Source: Pseudisothecium myosuroides
Taxonomy: Eukaryota; Streptophyta; Bryopsida; Hypnales; Lembophyllaceae
DNA length: 64,000 nucleotides
NCBI GenBank assembly: GCA_951799445.1
Contig: OX637292.1
Span: forward strand, 15,503,296-15,567,295
Reading direction: 5' to 3'
Positions 39,438-50,451 of the stretch are shown here, piece after piece; the first letter of the stretch is position 1; each line of letters begins with the position of its first letter. The notes under the pieces were generated by a model, which did no database searches, was not told the DNA's origin, and was given only the letters and a program-made list of their open reading frames with translations. A program made the translations under genes and the position numbers.

Positions 39438-40829
39438 CTAGTGTTGATGCTGGCGTTGCGTGCTCAAGAAAACACCCAAGGCATCTCGTTTCTCAACTGC
39501 TGATGGTGCTGGTGGAGGCTCCCTGTTGACATCCCCGCCATCTTCACCCGTTGGGGTGGCGTCAACCACCTCCCCTTCAAATCCCTCCTCCCGCAGCACA
39601 TCCAGTAGGTTTTCAACGTCGTCATGTGATTGCCCAAGGAGCATGTTGTGTAGAATTGCGCACGCTAGGATAACGTCAGGTAGAAATGCCACATGCAAAT
39701 CTGACTTTGTTAGTAATTCCCGAAAAGTTTGTTTCAGGATACCAAACGCGTTTTCAACTACGCAGCGTCCCCTTCTAAGTTTCTTGTTGAATAAAGTGCC
39801 AGCCAGAGACAACTGAGCCCCACCACGGTGAGGAACCATGAGCCAGGGATGGAGGGGATACCCGGAGTCGCCAATTAGAAACGGGGAAAAGCCCTGCACT
39901 AGCTCCTGCTGATCGAACAAAGTGTTGTGCATAGCTAGATTGTAGAGAGAAGAACGACGTAACATGCGGGAGTCATTTGTTGAGCCAGGCATCCCAAGGT
40001 AAAGGTCAAGAAAACGTTTGCGGCTGTCTACAACAGCTTGGCAGTTTAGGGTGTACCCGCCAGACTCGAAGTAAAAATAATCTGCAGGTACATGCTGTGG
40101 CTTTGAAATCGAGATGTGCGTACCGTCAATGGCTCCGGATACTGCAGGTAAGCCGCAAAGCTCGTAGAAGTCGTCTTGAGTTTGCCGTAGACGGTCCCCC
40201 ATAGGCCAAGTCAATTCATGCTTCAATGTATCATTGATCGCATGAACCACGTCTCGCAAGATGGATGAAACGGTGCTCCTCCCAATTGCAAACATTTCGC
40301 TGCAAATGAAGAGGGAGGCACCGTGAGTTAATTTAAACAAACAACAAGCAACACGAATCACCACCGGGATCGCCAACCTGTATCTGGTGTCTTTTTTTCG
40401 GATAGCAGGCCTGAGGATGTCAGCCAACGAGAACACGAAGGATTGTGTCAGTCGAAACATTTGTACCCATCTGGTATCATCGTATTCACTTAGTAAGAAC
40501 CGAGAAAACCAAGTCGTGGACCTAGGCTTGACCCAGAAGCCCAAATCGTCGTCAAAGACATTCAACGAGGTGCAGAGACGGAAATTCTGGAATACAGCCC
40601 TCATTTCAGCGTGGCCGTCGTCAACAGGTTCACTGAGGTCGTCCACAATGGCCAAGAGGCGTGTGTGGCCCTCGTCTTCCTCTGCTGAAGGGGCTGGTAA
40701 GTACGCAGCGTGAGGTGCACTGAGCAGCTGCAACAGTAGCCACGCTGCATACGCAAGGGCGGCTTGGGCATTCATCTGTGGTTCCATCGCCAGATTATTG
40801 ATGCCCTCAAGGTGTTCCTGAAAGTGCAT
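39438..40829 (-). CDS. PIF/Harbinger DDE transposase (HARBI1-like)
   Basis: Transposase of the DDE_Tnp_4/HARBI1 family, catalysing element excision and insertion. One open exon of 463 residues. Catalytic residues are readable: D235 in SGAIDGTHISISKP, D321 in LIGDSGYPLHPWLM and E359 in CVVENAFGILKQTFR. Other family blocks are YTLNCQAVVDSRKRFLDLYL, PGSTNDSRMLR and ILACAILHNML, preceded by a helix-turn-helix-like region (SLFICSEMFAIGRSTVSSIL, about residues 172-191). The first ATG gives MHFQEHLEGINN; a second in-frame ATG 14 codons in (MEPQMNAQ) is also possible. No stop, frameshift or missing catalytic residue is seen, so it may be functional. It converges on ORF1, with a 265-bp gap between the stop codons. 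Confidence 0.93.
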   Translation of the reverse strand: MHFQEHLEGINNLAMEPQMNAQAALAYAAWLLLQLLSAPHAAYLPAPSAEEDEGHTRLLAIVDDLSEPVDDGHAEMRAVFQNFRLCTSLNVFDDDLGFWVKPRSTTWFSRFLLSEYDDTRWVQMFRLTQSFVFSLADILRPAIRKKDTRYRLAIPVVIRVACCLFKLTHGASLFICSEMFAIGRSTVSSILRDVVHAINDTLKHELTWPMGDRLRQTQDDFYELCGLPAVSGAIDGTHISISKPQHVPADYFYFESGGYTLNCQAVVDSRKRFLDLYLGMPGSTNDSRMLRRSSLYNLAMHNTLFDQQELVQGFSPFLIGDSGYPLHPWLMVPHRGGAQLSLAGTLFNKKLRRGRCVVENAFGILKQTFRELLTKSDLHVAFLPDVILACAILHNMLLGQSHDDVENLLDVLREEGFEGEVVDATPTGEDGGDVNREPPPAPSAVEKRDALGVFLSTQRQHQH

Positions 40830-41619
40830 TGGAGAGAGGAAGTCGTCAAAGTCGAAGGCTGTACAGAGGAGTTCATAATCCCCCCCAAAAAAATTTCAAA
40901 TGAATCGGCACAGGAAATCACGAAGTGCAGGGACCGATTAGGGCTACCGGCAGATGAAGGAAGGGGAAAATCGTGAAATGGCAGCGGCCTAAACAAAACA
41001 ACGCAGTGTCTTCTGCCGGGTTTTTTTTTCAAAGAATGAGAATTCAATCAGCTTGGCTGATTGCAACTTCCAGATTATAAATTCACGGCATGGCAAGGGA
41101 GAGTGGAAATTTACCTCGTGCGGTGCAGAGCGGAAGAGTCCGACCAAATGTACGCAAGTTGGATGGCTGTAAGAAACTCTCCGTTCGACAACCACGAAGT
41201 ATGAGACGGGCAACGAAATGTACGAAACTAAACCGGAACGCGCGTCTGCAGCCGAAGCGCACAGTCGCAAATCGTGCGCTTTCAAAAATCCCTCCTCCAC
41301 ACAAAGAGAACCCGCAAACCACAACGTTTGTGAAGCACAGAAATTGCTCTCGATTGAAGTGAGAAATGAGCAGAACTGTGAAGCTTTCAGGAGAAGACAA
41401 GTGAAGTTGGAATTGACGGGGGAGATGTTCATGTACGAGAATGGCGGAGCGGAAAGGTGACAAAAAGTTTTTTTAAGAAGTACCCCTCCTGGTGTGACCC
41501 CCCCTTCATAGCACCAGTCTTATCAGCCTACGTGGCTGATTACACGAACCCCAAAATATGCGTAGGCCCCCCAGTGTGAACGAACAGTGCTTACCTAACT
41601 CCGTGAAACGTGGACCTAA

Positions 41620-41943
41620 ACCCAGACCCTGAAACCACTCCTGAACCCAAGTGCCCTGAAATCAAGGAAGATTATTACGCGTTACCACCGGTAGTCCATA
41701 ACGCCAAGTGGGAACTGGCTTTAAGGACGTGGGGGGTGACCCTGGAAATCATGCATTGTATATCCGTGAGAGTCATTGGAATAAAAAAATCCAAAAGTAC
41801 TCATTGGAAGTCAAGCTACTGTAGAAGTTCTCCACTTTCCACAAAAAACTCCAAGGATGAATAGTTGTAGTTCTGTCCTACATTGGAGAATCCCTTGTCA
41901 TTCATCGGATGCTTATGGTCCGCGGCGTCCTTACTGGGTTAAC
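41620..41943. mobile_element. TTAA-type MITE family 2 copy, one end clear
   Basis: Matches 43910-44143 over about 200 bp (shared 'ccaaaagtactcattgga'-like, 'gatgaatagttg', 'tctgtcctaca' and 'tgtcattcat'). The right end is GGGTTAA at about 41943. The left end is unclear. Confidence 0.55.
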
Positions 41944-42217
41944 TTACATGCAGTTAGAAAATGGGATGAGGAAGGCTGATATTTGTACCCTGAAAAGTTT
42001 GAGAATAAGAAAAAAAAAAGTCAAAAAAAGAAAAAAAATTTGCAAAAAATGAGTGCAAACTTAATTGATTAACACAATTAAATGAGAAAATGAGTAATGG
42101 AATTGGGAAGCAGGTGTGTTGCTTGTGGAGAGAGGTGGCTTGCCTCCGTTCTGCACTCGCCTGCCATGTGCTGGCTGTGGCAGTTGTGGCACTCAAACCC
42201 TCACCCCAATTGCGACC

Positions 42218-42420
42218 TTTGAAGAGCTGATTGCATTTTGGGAGGAATCTAAACTCCTTGAAACAATTTTCAGTAAATTTTCTTGGGAAGAAAAATGGAA
42301 ATGGCATCGAATTCAAGTCGTTTCATATTTTTTGGACCTTTGTGGAATTAGTTACAAATTTTTGAAGCTGAAATGCAGTGGTCACTACAAGCGACCACCT
42401 GGGACATTGAAGAAAGTGAA
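42218..42420 (+). repeat. Dispersed repeat related to 7270-7470
   Basis: Second copy of the repeat in the importin intron; see that entry for the shared blocks. Confidence 0.65.
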
Positions 42421-43909
42421 ATGTACCTTTGTGTTAGGGGTCACTTATAGAAGAGAGGTGCTTTTAGAGCACCCTACCTTATCCCTCATTGCCCAATTTT
42501 TCATCCTTGGGAAAAACATAAAAACACATCATTCACCATTGGTGCAAACATATGAACTTGTTATTTATTGTGACTGATCAAATTTGGAAAATTTGAACTT
42601 GTTTTCAAAATTAGAGAGTCCATGTTAGATGGAGAAGTCAAGAAGTACAAAACAAGTTGTTATATTATGTCCATGTAGCATTGACTTGTTTATTGATTAA
42701 AGTAGCTATTCAAACTTCTTCAGGGTAATTTTTGTTGATGCAGTTCATCTCTCCTCGGTCAAGAGCCAATAAACCACTACAAAATAAAGAATATATTTTT
42801 ACATTTATCCTAAGCTGAAAAATGTGGAAGGATCAATTCTTTTTGAAATACAACCCTTGGAATACATTCACATTAAGGAGGGTGTCTTATGCTTGAGAGG
42901 AAAAAGGGGCTAAAAAAATAATATTTAATATGGTAGTAATAATGGAGGATGGTATATCAAATGCAATATTTTACTTGTAATTTTCCAATCTTCCTTTTTA
43001 TATCTCTTTATTTTGTATTCACTTCACTAATTTTGGTGATAAAGTTGCACATAGTGATACAACTAGCAATCACAAAGTACTTGTGAAATTCATGTTGTAA
43101 GTCCCCCATACTTATATTTTTTGTCACTGCAATCAATATAGGATATCATGGCTTGGCTGTTGTTCTTTGGTCTCTCTTTAATGCAGTGGGTCTTCCATTT
43201 GTTCAAAAAAATAAATAAATATAGGATATCAATACTATATCTCATATCAATATCCACATCTTTAAACTATATCCCCATTTATTATGTATATATTTGTATC
43301 CCATGAACCCTATGTCTGTATATTCCATATATTTATATGTATATTATATATTATATATTGTATTTTGTAGGTATTGTATTTGAGATCAATGACGGGGGTT
43401 TAATCAAAATAATTTTTTTGTGCAATTCAGATTGACGGCATGTAAAGGGAGACTGAATTTTTTTTAAGCACATCAATGATCCTAGATTTTTTGAGTTGGG
43501 TGTGGCAGGCAAGGGCAGTGTGTTTGCACCTTTTGGATGCATAGTAAGGTTGCTTATTGTAGTTATAAAAATTTAGCACAGCATAACCTTAGTATATAAG
43601 GTCAATAGTCCATATCATTATAATCATTGTGGCAACATAATCAAACCTTGATCACTAATTACTTAAGGTATGTTTGCGCTTGGTGTTTTGGGTGGTGTTA
43701 TTTTCTAGGATACAACTAAGTGTTGTAGGATATACCCTTGATTGCCATTTTTATTATTGAATTCAAAATATTCCAAAGATTCAAGTAGCATACAACCCCC
43801 TTAGACTAATTGAATAAACTATAGATGAATGAAATTTGATTGGTATAAAAAATTGGATGAAAATAGATGAATATGGGATGAAGGTCACGAAGGTGTGACG
43901 AAAATTAGA
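42421..43909. other. Gene-free AT-rich DNA
   Basis: I see no gene. The stretch holds a TA-rich tract at about 43260-43365. A lone inverted-repeat-type end at about 43666 (AGGTATGTTTGCGCTTGGTG) matches the small element at 58564-58688. Confidence 0.5.
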
Positions 43910-44143
43910 TTAACCCTTGAACACCAGGCTTGTGACCGTAAGTGGAAATTATCCCTATTGGCATTTGATGACATCATGTTCTTTGAAAAAACCAAAAGTG
44001 CTCACTGGAGGTCAAAGTACTATTCATAATCTTTCCTTTCCACACAAACTTTGGAAGATGAATAGTTGCACTTCTGTCCTACAGAGGAGATTTTCTTGTC
44101 ATTCATTGGCCGCAAAACATTTGCCTCGACATTTAAGGGTTAA
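43910..44143. mobile_element. TTAA-flanked MITE family 2, 234 bp
   Basis: TTAA then CCCTTGAACACCAGGC on the left; the inverse of CCCTTAAATGTCGAGGC then TTAA on the right. The interior matches 41620-41943. It has the same TTAA/CCC architecture as family 1 with a different interior. Confidence 0.8.
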
Positions 44144-44429
44144 TTCAAACTATCTGAGATGGTATGAAAATAGTGTAGATTGATTCTATCTAAAATATTG
44201 TGCTCCTCTACATTTATGCTCCTTGTGAATTCAAATACTTCCAAAAGTAAGGTAGAAACACCCAAAAGCGTCCCTGTACCTAATCTTTGTTCCTAGATGG
44301 ACATTAAACCGTCCCTAGACTTCCATTGAATGGTCTTTGACATTTGTCATAAAGTTTTCTCCTCTCTTCACTGTGATTGGATAAATGTTGAATTTGTCAG
44401 AATTCAGATTTGGGCAGATTTGGGTCCAC

Positions 44430-44540
44430 CTACAGGATGGTTCCAGTGGTCTAGGGGACTGCAACTTTGAAAATTCATAGGAAATACATGCCAAGTCCGA
44501 AAAATCTATTTTTTTTTGGAAATTCATGATTTTCTCTCGC
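44430..44540 (-). repeat. Diverged inverted relative of the 7270/42218 repeat
   Basis: The minus strand shows the same order of blocks (a purine-rich start, 'attcataggaaatacat', then 'cagtcccctagaccac') at low similarity. Tentative. Confidence 0.35.
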
Positions 44541-45001
44541 CAACACCACAAAATATTAATTTATTGAAATGGTGCCTCCAAGTATGCTGAATTCCTTATT
44601 TTGACGGTTTTGGGTGCTTCCACCTTAATGCAAATATTTAAAAATTGTAAACTTTCATTTTAGTGTGCCTTGCAAATTCAAACAAATCCCAAATTACTGC
44701 GAAAATTCAAGATTTCCAAAATTTATTAGGGAGCGAATCAATTGAATTACCTGGAGTAGCCAGCACCAGACCCCAAGTAAGCCGCCAACGGCCACCGGGA
44801 CTGCCTTAGACGCACATAGCCGCGTTTACGCGGCAGCCGGCCTCCGAAGCCATAACCGAAGGCATCCCTTCTCCGAACTACGCATTTCGCAGACTCCTCA
44901 AGCTTTGTAGCATACCAATAGACTCCTGTTTGCAAGTGACAAGAATCCTTTCCGTTTAAATAAGCAGCCGTTTGAATCTCATCAGAAGTTCGGCAGAAGC
45001 G

Positions 45002-46727
45002 ATGGTACGATTCTCGCCTTTTTTTCTCTTCATTTTTGAAATTTTATTAAGAGCTTTGGAGTGTGCCTGGCGGTGTTTGTGGCCCGACTTTGCTGCAAAC
45101 TACGAACTAATCCTCTTCTCTCTTTCTTCTCTTTTCCTTAAAGATGAAAGTTCTCCTGAACTTGACTTGAGCTGGAGCTGGAACCGATATGAAAATTAGG
45201 GTTTTAGTTGTTTTTCGGATTTGAGAAATTGGGGATCGCGTGAATTGGATGTCGAGTGTTTTTGCTAGATGACGACGTGTGCTGTGTTACGAAGAGCTGC
45301 GTTCGATAACTTCCTTGCTTTCTAGCTCAGCATCAATTTCAGTTTCTTTCAGATGTTTTCGAATTTTTTTTCTATTACATCTGAGAGGATACTTCTTAAG
45401 AACAGAGGCTGTTGATAAAGATTAGAGAAAATGCAATAGTCGGTAGCAAAAATGCAGTGCAGAATTTTCGAATCTGGAATGTAGGGTCGTTTTTCGTAAC
45501 AGTGCAATGGTATGGTTTGGTAACAGGCTGATGCGGAGCTGGACGCCATAAGGCAGCGCCGGATGCAGGAGCTCATGGCACAAAGGGGAGGAGGTGGTGG
45601 TGGGGTATATCTTTAGAGCCTGTCTGATGTATGGAGATTAGCTGCGAATCTCGTGTTTAAGTTTTCAAATTGGCATGACCAAGTTTTTCGATGGCAAAAA
45701 GTTGGCAATCACTTGCTAAGTCTTTGCTGAATAGGGCGAATTCCTGGGTCTAATGTTAGGGTTGTGTGGGATAATTTACGCAGGGTGCTCCACAGAGCTT
45801 AGAACAGCAACAGGCGCAAGAGGAACAGCAGAGGTACATGTCTTTTTGTTTTGTTTTATTTTGTTTTTTGTTTTTGTTTTACCCCCTTTTGAGCTTCTGT
45901 TGCGTTTTGTTGCTAAGTGAACTTTTCATTTGCAATACTTTCCCTTCTGGATTACTTATCCTTGGTCTGCTATTATAAATTGGTGGAATATACAGGGAAG
46001 CTGCGGAACGCAGAACGATGATGCTCGCTAGGGTTTTGTCGTCCGAGGCACGAGAACGATGTAAGCTTCGACGCTCTTGGAAGCTCGAACACCCTTTTTG
46101 CAACCAGTCAATCATTTTCTACTTATTAGAACAGCTACTGGAATCTTCTTCGAAATTAGCATTTCTGAAGCTGATGAGTTATTTTCTGGCTGGCAGTGGC
46201 TCGAATTGCTCTGGTGAAGCCTGATAAAGCAAAGGGCGTAGAGGATGTCATACTACGAGGTGCACAATATGGACAAATCACAGAAAAGGTACGTTGATTG
46301 TATTTATACATTTGTTCTTGTTTTTCGCCGTGGCTTATTAATTAGGAAAAATATCGCTGCTTGATTCTACATTGTATGACATTGTAGGTCCTTGACAGCA
46401 GAAGGCTTCTGTGCTTGGGCTCTGTTCCATTCTCTAACGCATCAGTGGACTTATATTTTGTGCTTACCTCACGCAGGTTTCCGAGGAGAGACTTATTCAG
46501 CTCTTGGAGCAAATCAATGAGCAAACCCAGAAGAGCACAAAAGTGGTGGTAAGTATCTATCTGATCTCATACCATTGTAGTCAAAAGAAGCAAGAATACC
46601 AGTGTCCTTGTTGCCCATGCTTCGCTAAGAAGATCGATTTCTGGCTCTATCTTCTTGGATTGATATCTTTTGATGTGTTTTATTGCAGATTCAAAGGCGG
46701 AGGAATGTCATGGATGATGACTCATGA
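45002..46727 (+). CDS. PDCD5: PDCD5 / TFAR19 homologue (DNA-binding, programmed-cell-death-related)
   Basis: Small conserved eukaryotic/archaeal dsDNA-binding-family protein, about 132 residues, near the family's usual ~125. Seven coding exons with matching phases: 45002-45004, 45527-45604, 45784-45833, 45996-46060, 46197-46288, 46477-46548 and 46689-46727. The protein begins MADAELDAIRQRRMQELMAQ and continues with a glycine run, then EAAERRTMMLARVLSSEARE, LARIALVKPDKAKGVEDVIL, VSEERLIQLLEQINEQTQ and a basic end IQRRRNVMDDDS. The core helical bundle and the basic C-terminal motif are intact. The first coding exon contributes only the ATG, followed by a 522-bp intron. In animals the protein is linked to apoptosis and chaperonin binding; the plant role is less certain. 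Confidence 0.95.
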
Positions 46728-47581
46728 TGTGGCAGTTAACTGTTGCAATGTATCAAACCGTAATATTTGTTCACCAAGGTACATGTACTTGGCACAGAGT
46801 TTGGGTGTTTTTTTGGTATCCTGGATAGCATTGATTGGAGTAGTCAGAAGCTTGGGTACTTTAAGTGAGTAGGGATACTATTTTTTTTAAATTTCAAGTT
46901 CTTTGTTTGTGTTTTTACTGTTTGTAAGATCCTTTTGAAGGTAGCAGAAGGTCCCTCTTGTGCAAATTCTTCAAATTTGAAGCAGTATTTAAGTCCATTC
47001 CAACTCATGAGGTGCCTTACTGTGCTCAACTGCAACTCACCTAGTGTTTTGAGGGCTGTGGTAAACAATACTTCGCAGTGTGTTTATTGGCGTCAGTATG
47101 TATACAGCAAGGAATGTTACCAGTGTCTTGTTTAGTGATACTATATTGGGAATTTTAAAAGTAGTTGTACTCGTGCTTGGCCCCATTAGTTGTTGCTTGA
47201 GAAGCTCAACTGGAATTTTTCTTAGCACTTTAATATTAGTCGTGTAATGCACATTGTACCTCTTTTTTGGCGTGACAGTGCTCCGCTTCAGCTGCGTCGA
47301 TGTGTAATTAAGTTAGAAGGTTTGTTGAAGGTGTGAAGATTACTGAATGGATAGTGTGGATGCTCTGCAAGGTTTCTAGGCATTTTTGCTTAAAACACTT
47401 CGGTTCACTCCAAATATGGCAATATGTGAAATCATTGCACCAAATAATTAACGTATTCTTTAGATAATCATCAATTATCTAAAGTACGGAGTACAATATA
47501 ACTCAATTCTCTACTGACCCCGACTAATACAAAGAAAATGTAGATCAGAAGGTTGTGAAATGCACTCCTTATTTTCCTCGT

Positions 47582-47751
47582 TTAACCCTTAAATGTCGAC
47601 ACAACCATTCTGCGGCCGATGGATGAGAGGGAATCAAACTGTGTAGGACAGAAATGCAACTATTCATCCTCGGAATTTTTAAAGCCAATGATTCACACGG
47701 TAATGCAGAAGGATGGTTTTGAGGGTCGCCCCTTCGGTGTTTAAGGGTTCA
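47582..47751. mobile_element. TTAA-type MITE family 2, short copy, 170 bp
   Basis: TTAA then CCCTTAAATGTCGAC on the left; the inverse of CCCTTAAACACCGAAG then TCAA (one base off TTAA) on the right. The interior is an inverted, shortened relative of 43910-44143 ('gtaggacagaaatgcaacta'). Confidence 0.7.
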
Positions 47752-48282
47752 ATGGGCTCTCATTTTTAATTTCCATCATTTTAAGAGAATTAATGCTTGG
47801 ACTCATTCTTGTTCTCATGCTTGAAATCAATAATAGAGTACCAAACTTTTCATGGAATTCAGTCACTTATTAAATATCTTTACTTGTGAAGTAATATGAA
47901 ACCTAACTTACAAGTATTTGCATCACTTAGGACATTTGATGATGGTTTAGGATTCAATTGATTGTCAAAATAAACCCACTAAACAATGGCAATCAAAAGA
48001 GAACCTCTATAAAGACGACCTGGTTGTTGTTTGCTGATGCATACACAACATAAACACTCCAACCACGCATGCCCCATTGGTAAAGCATAACATCTTCACA
48101 TTGCTTTGGTACGATTCCTTTTCTAAGGGTGTGTTGAAGCAATTCTTCGAGAATGTTAAGGACAGAAATGGGCATCTTCACAAATTCACTTTTGAAAATT
48201 AAAAAATAATAATTTTTTAGCCTCCGAAAATTTCGATTTTCAAATCTTTTTTTCCAAAGAAAAACCATTTCGATGTTTTTCC

Positions 48283-48381
48283 CATGTGGACGACCGTTGT
48301 AAGCTTAAAAGCGCCCATGCCGCCATCTTCAATGTTCTTCCCAATGTGGCGGCATGGCGCTTCACATGTGGACGACCGTTG
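48283..48381. repeat. Hairpin flanked by a direct repeat
   Basis: AGCGCCCATGCCGCCA pairs with TGGCGGCATGGCGCT around a loop of about 20 bases, with one bulged base. Both sides are bounded by the direct repeat GTGGACGACCGTTGT. It is GC-rich inside AT-rich DNA. Confidence 0.75.
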
Positions 48382-48469
48382 TGCATGCTGGGCATTGAGA
48401 TACGCAATGGCTGCGATCATATCAACACAAGGTTTGGGTTTGAGTTGTCATACAGTCTAATTTTGGTAC

Positions 48470-49490
48470 TTGGAGAGATTTTGGTACATATGTATGTCAG
48501 TTTTTAAGTTTGTCTGTGACATGAATTTCCAGTTAGGAATTGTTGGACCGTTGATGAATCGAATGCCAGTTTTCCTTATTTCGCATACAGTTTGCCACTC
48601 AATGCAGAGTGCAGTTGTTCGTAACGTAAGGACTCCGGAAATCCATCGCCTGCTGCTGACTGAGCGTAGTTCCTGGTCAAATTTTGATATATTTTGAACC
48701 ATCAGTGATCGGAGCATCGTGTGTATCGAGGCTTTAAGCGTCAACATCCGGCAGCAGACTCTCGACGGTGCAACTCGTAATCTCAGCCAAGTAAGTCACT
48801 CAGCTTATCGAGAAGTGAGTTTGAAAACCTCCTGGATCATCTTGTTTATGTGACAATTTTATTGTGACAATCTTGAGAAATTCAAGGACTGTTGCAACTA
48901 ATGATTCAAGCTAGTTTGTAACATGAAGGAGGCGGAGGAGGAAACTCAGCATACATTCTTCTCCCGATTCTTCGAGATAGAGACCCCGAATCCGAGTTTC
49001 AGGGTGCTCTTTGTAGGCCCTCGTAAATCACGAACCATATCGGTTTCATCGTCAGAGTCTGACAGGATGATACTTTCATGGAAGCGCTGAGGATTTTGGA
49101 TCTGTTAATTTATTCTAGCTACATCTGTCCTCTTATTTTTCATTCGTTTCATATTATTCAATACCGACTCAGTGTAGGCCTTTCCGACAGGCATAGAGGA
49201 ATGCTACGTTTTCCGGTCCGGGACCGACTGTTGTCATGAATTTCAGGTGGACTGTTTTTTGTACCCATCCATCCGATGCTCTCGGATACTTCTCTTCAGG
49301 CCCGTTTTTGCATAGGCTGCCTGTGTGATGAGAGTTTGACATGTTGTTTACTCATTCGCTCTCTATTGTTGCGTGATTGAACAAACAGGTCGCGTTCTTT
49401 CTCGGATTGATGCCCTAAGTAACTGCGTGCATTTACGCCGAAGTCCTGGACTTCAAGAAACTCCCTCCTGCAAATTGTAAGTTCCATGCT
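48470..49490 (+). other. Coding-like patches, unrecognised gene possible
   Basis: Several short stretches look translated, with plausible splice signals. They are 48470-48697 (contains NRMPVFLISHTVCHSMQSA), about 48706-48790 ending in a GTAAGT donor, a 55-codon frame at 48923-49090 (MKEAEEETQHTFFSRFFEIE...), about 49178-49245, and about 49390-49476. I could not chain them convincingly or recognise a family. They could be a small gene, upstream exons of 50452-51734, or relics. Confidence 0.25.
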
Positions 49491-50451
49491 GTCACTATGA
49501 TTTAGTCTTTTGATTTAGTTTCGAATCCTTATAGGGACCATCCAAGTATATTTTGAGACGCATAGACCGGGAATTTGTTCACCTGCATCTTATCCACTTT
49601 TATACATTCTTACTGGCGATAGTACGTATAATTGCTACCTATTTGACGTCTCCTTCGACCTTCAATCACATTCTCTGGAAATTTCAAGAATGAAGATGAA
49701 GTTAGCTTGATATAAAGACTCAATTCCTGTGGACTCGAGTAGTCTGGTTTTGACAAAAGATGTCTAATTTTGCTCACGGCTTGTTTGTCTCCGATACTCT
49801 GATGTGAATCTGGAGGAATTAAGTAATGAACCGGTCAAATCCACCATAATGAGAGCAAGATTGCAGAATGGTCTACATACAGATAATTTGTCAAAAAACA
49901 TACGAACAATAAATCTTTGACAAAAGCCCCCATGTGCAAAGGAGGTCATCCCTGACAACAGAAGTGAGGTTAAAAAGGGTGACATATGTAATAGGAATCC
50001 AAGATGTGTAAGGGTGCAGCTTGTTGTAGGAAACTTTGTGAAGAGTATAAATGTGAATATAGCACAAATATCCCATCTGCACTAATCATCACACAACGTT
50101 AACAGAAGACAATTTCAGAATCTTACCTCACGATAACATTTCCATTTCCTTCGGTAAGCAAAAATACCATGTTTCAGGGAAATTAAGGACTCCTTTTCCC
50201 ATCAACTCGAAAACCAATTATTTCTCACGAATTTTTTTAACTTAGAGGCAATGCTGTAGAGGTAAACAGCCTTAACGACACTTCTCATTTTGTACTCCAT
50301 TTCGTCGATCTTGTCTAACCACCTCGGACCGAATCACAAATTTTATGAGATTACGATTGATTAGGGAAGCAAAATTCGAGATCCTTTGAATCTGAATATG
50401 GAACTCGGGAATTTACAGGCTCTGCGATAAGGTTTAAGGAGAAATGAGGTC

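Larger units (their letters stand above)
36549..41595. mobile_element. PIF/Harbinger DNA transposon carrying both genes
   Basis: The element is defined by its two convergent genes, ORF1 (37345-39172, plus) and transposase (39438-40829, minus). Ends are tentative: an imperfect inverted pair 'gctgttcacacc...ctggg' near 36552 and, inverted, 'actgttcgttcacactggg' near 41595. No clear 3-bp duplication was found. Confidence 0.6.
46728..48469. other. Intergenic, PDCD5 3' side
   Basis: Contains the PDCD5 3' UTR, the MITE at 47582 and the hairpin near 48309. No other gene is recognised. Confidence 0.5.
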
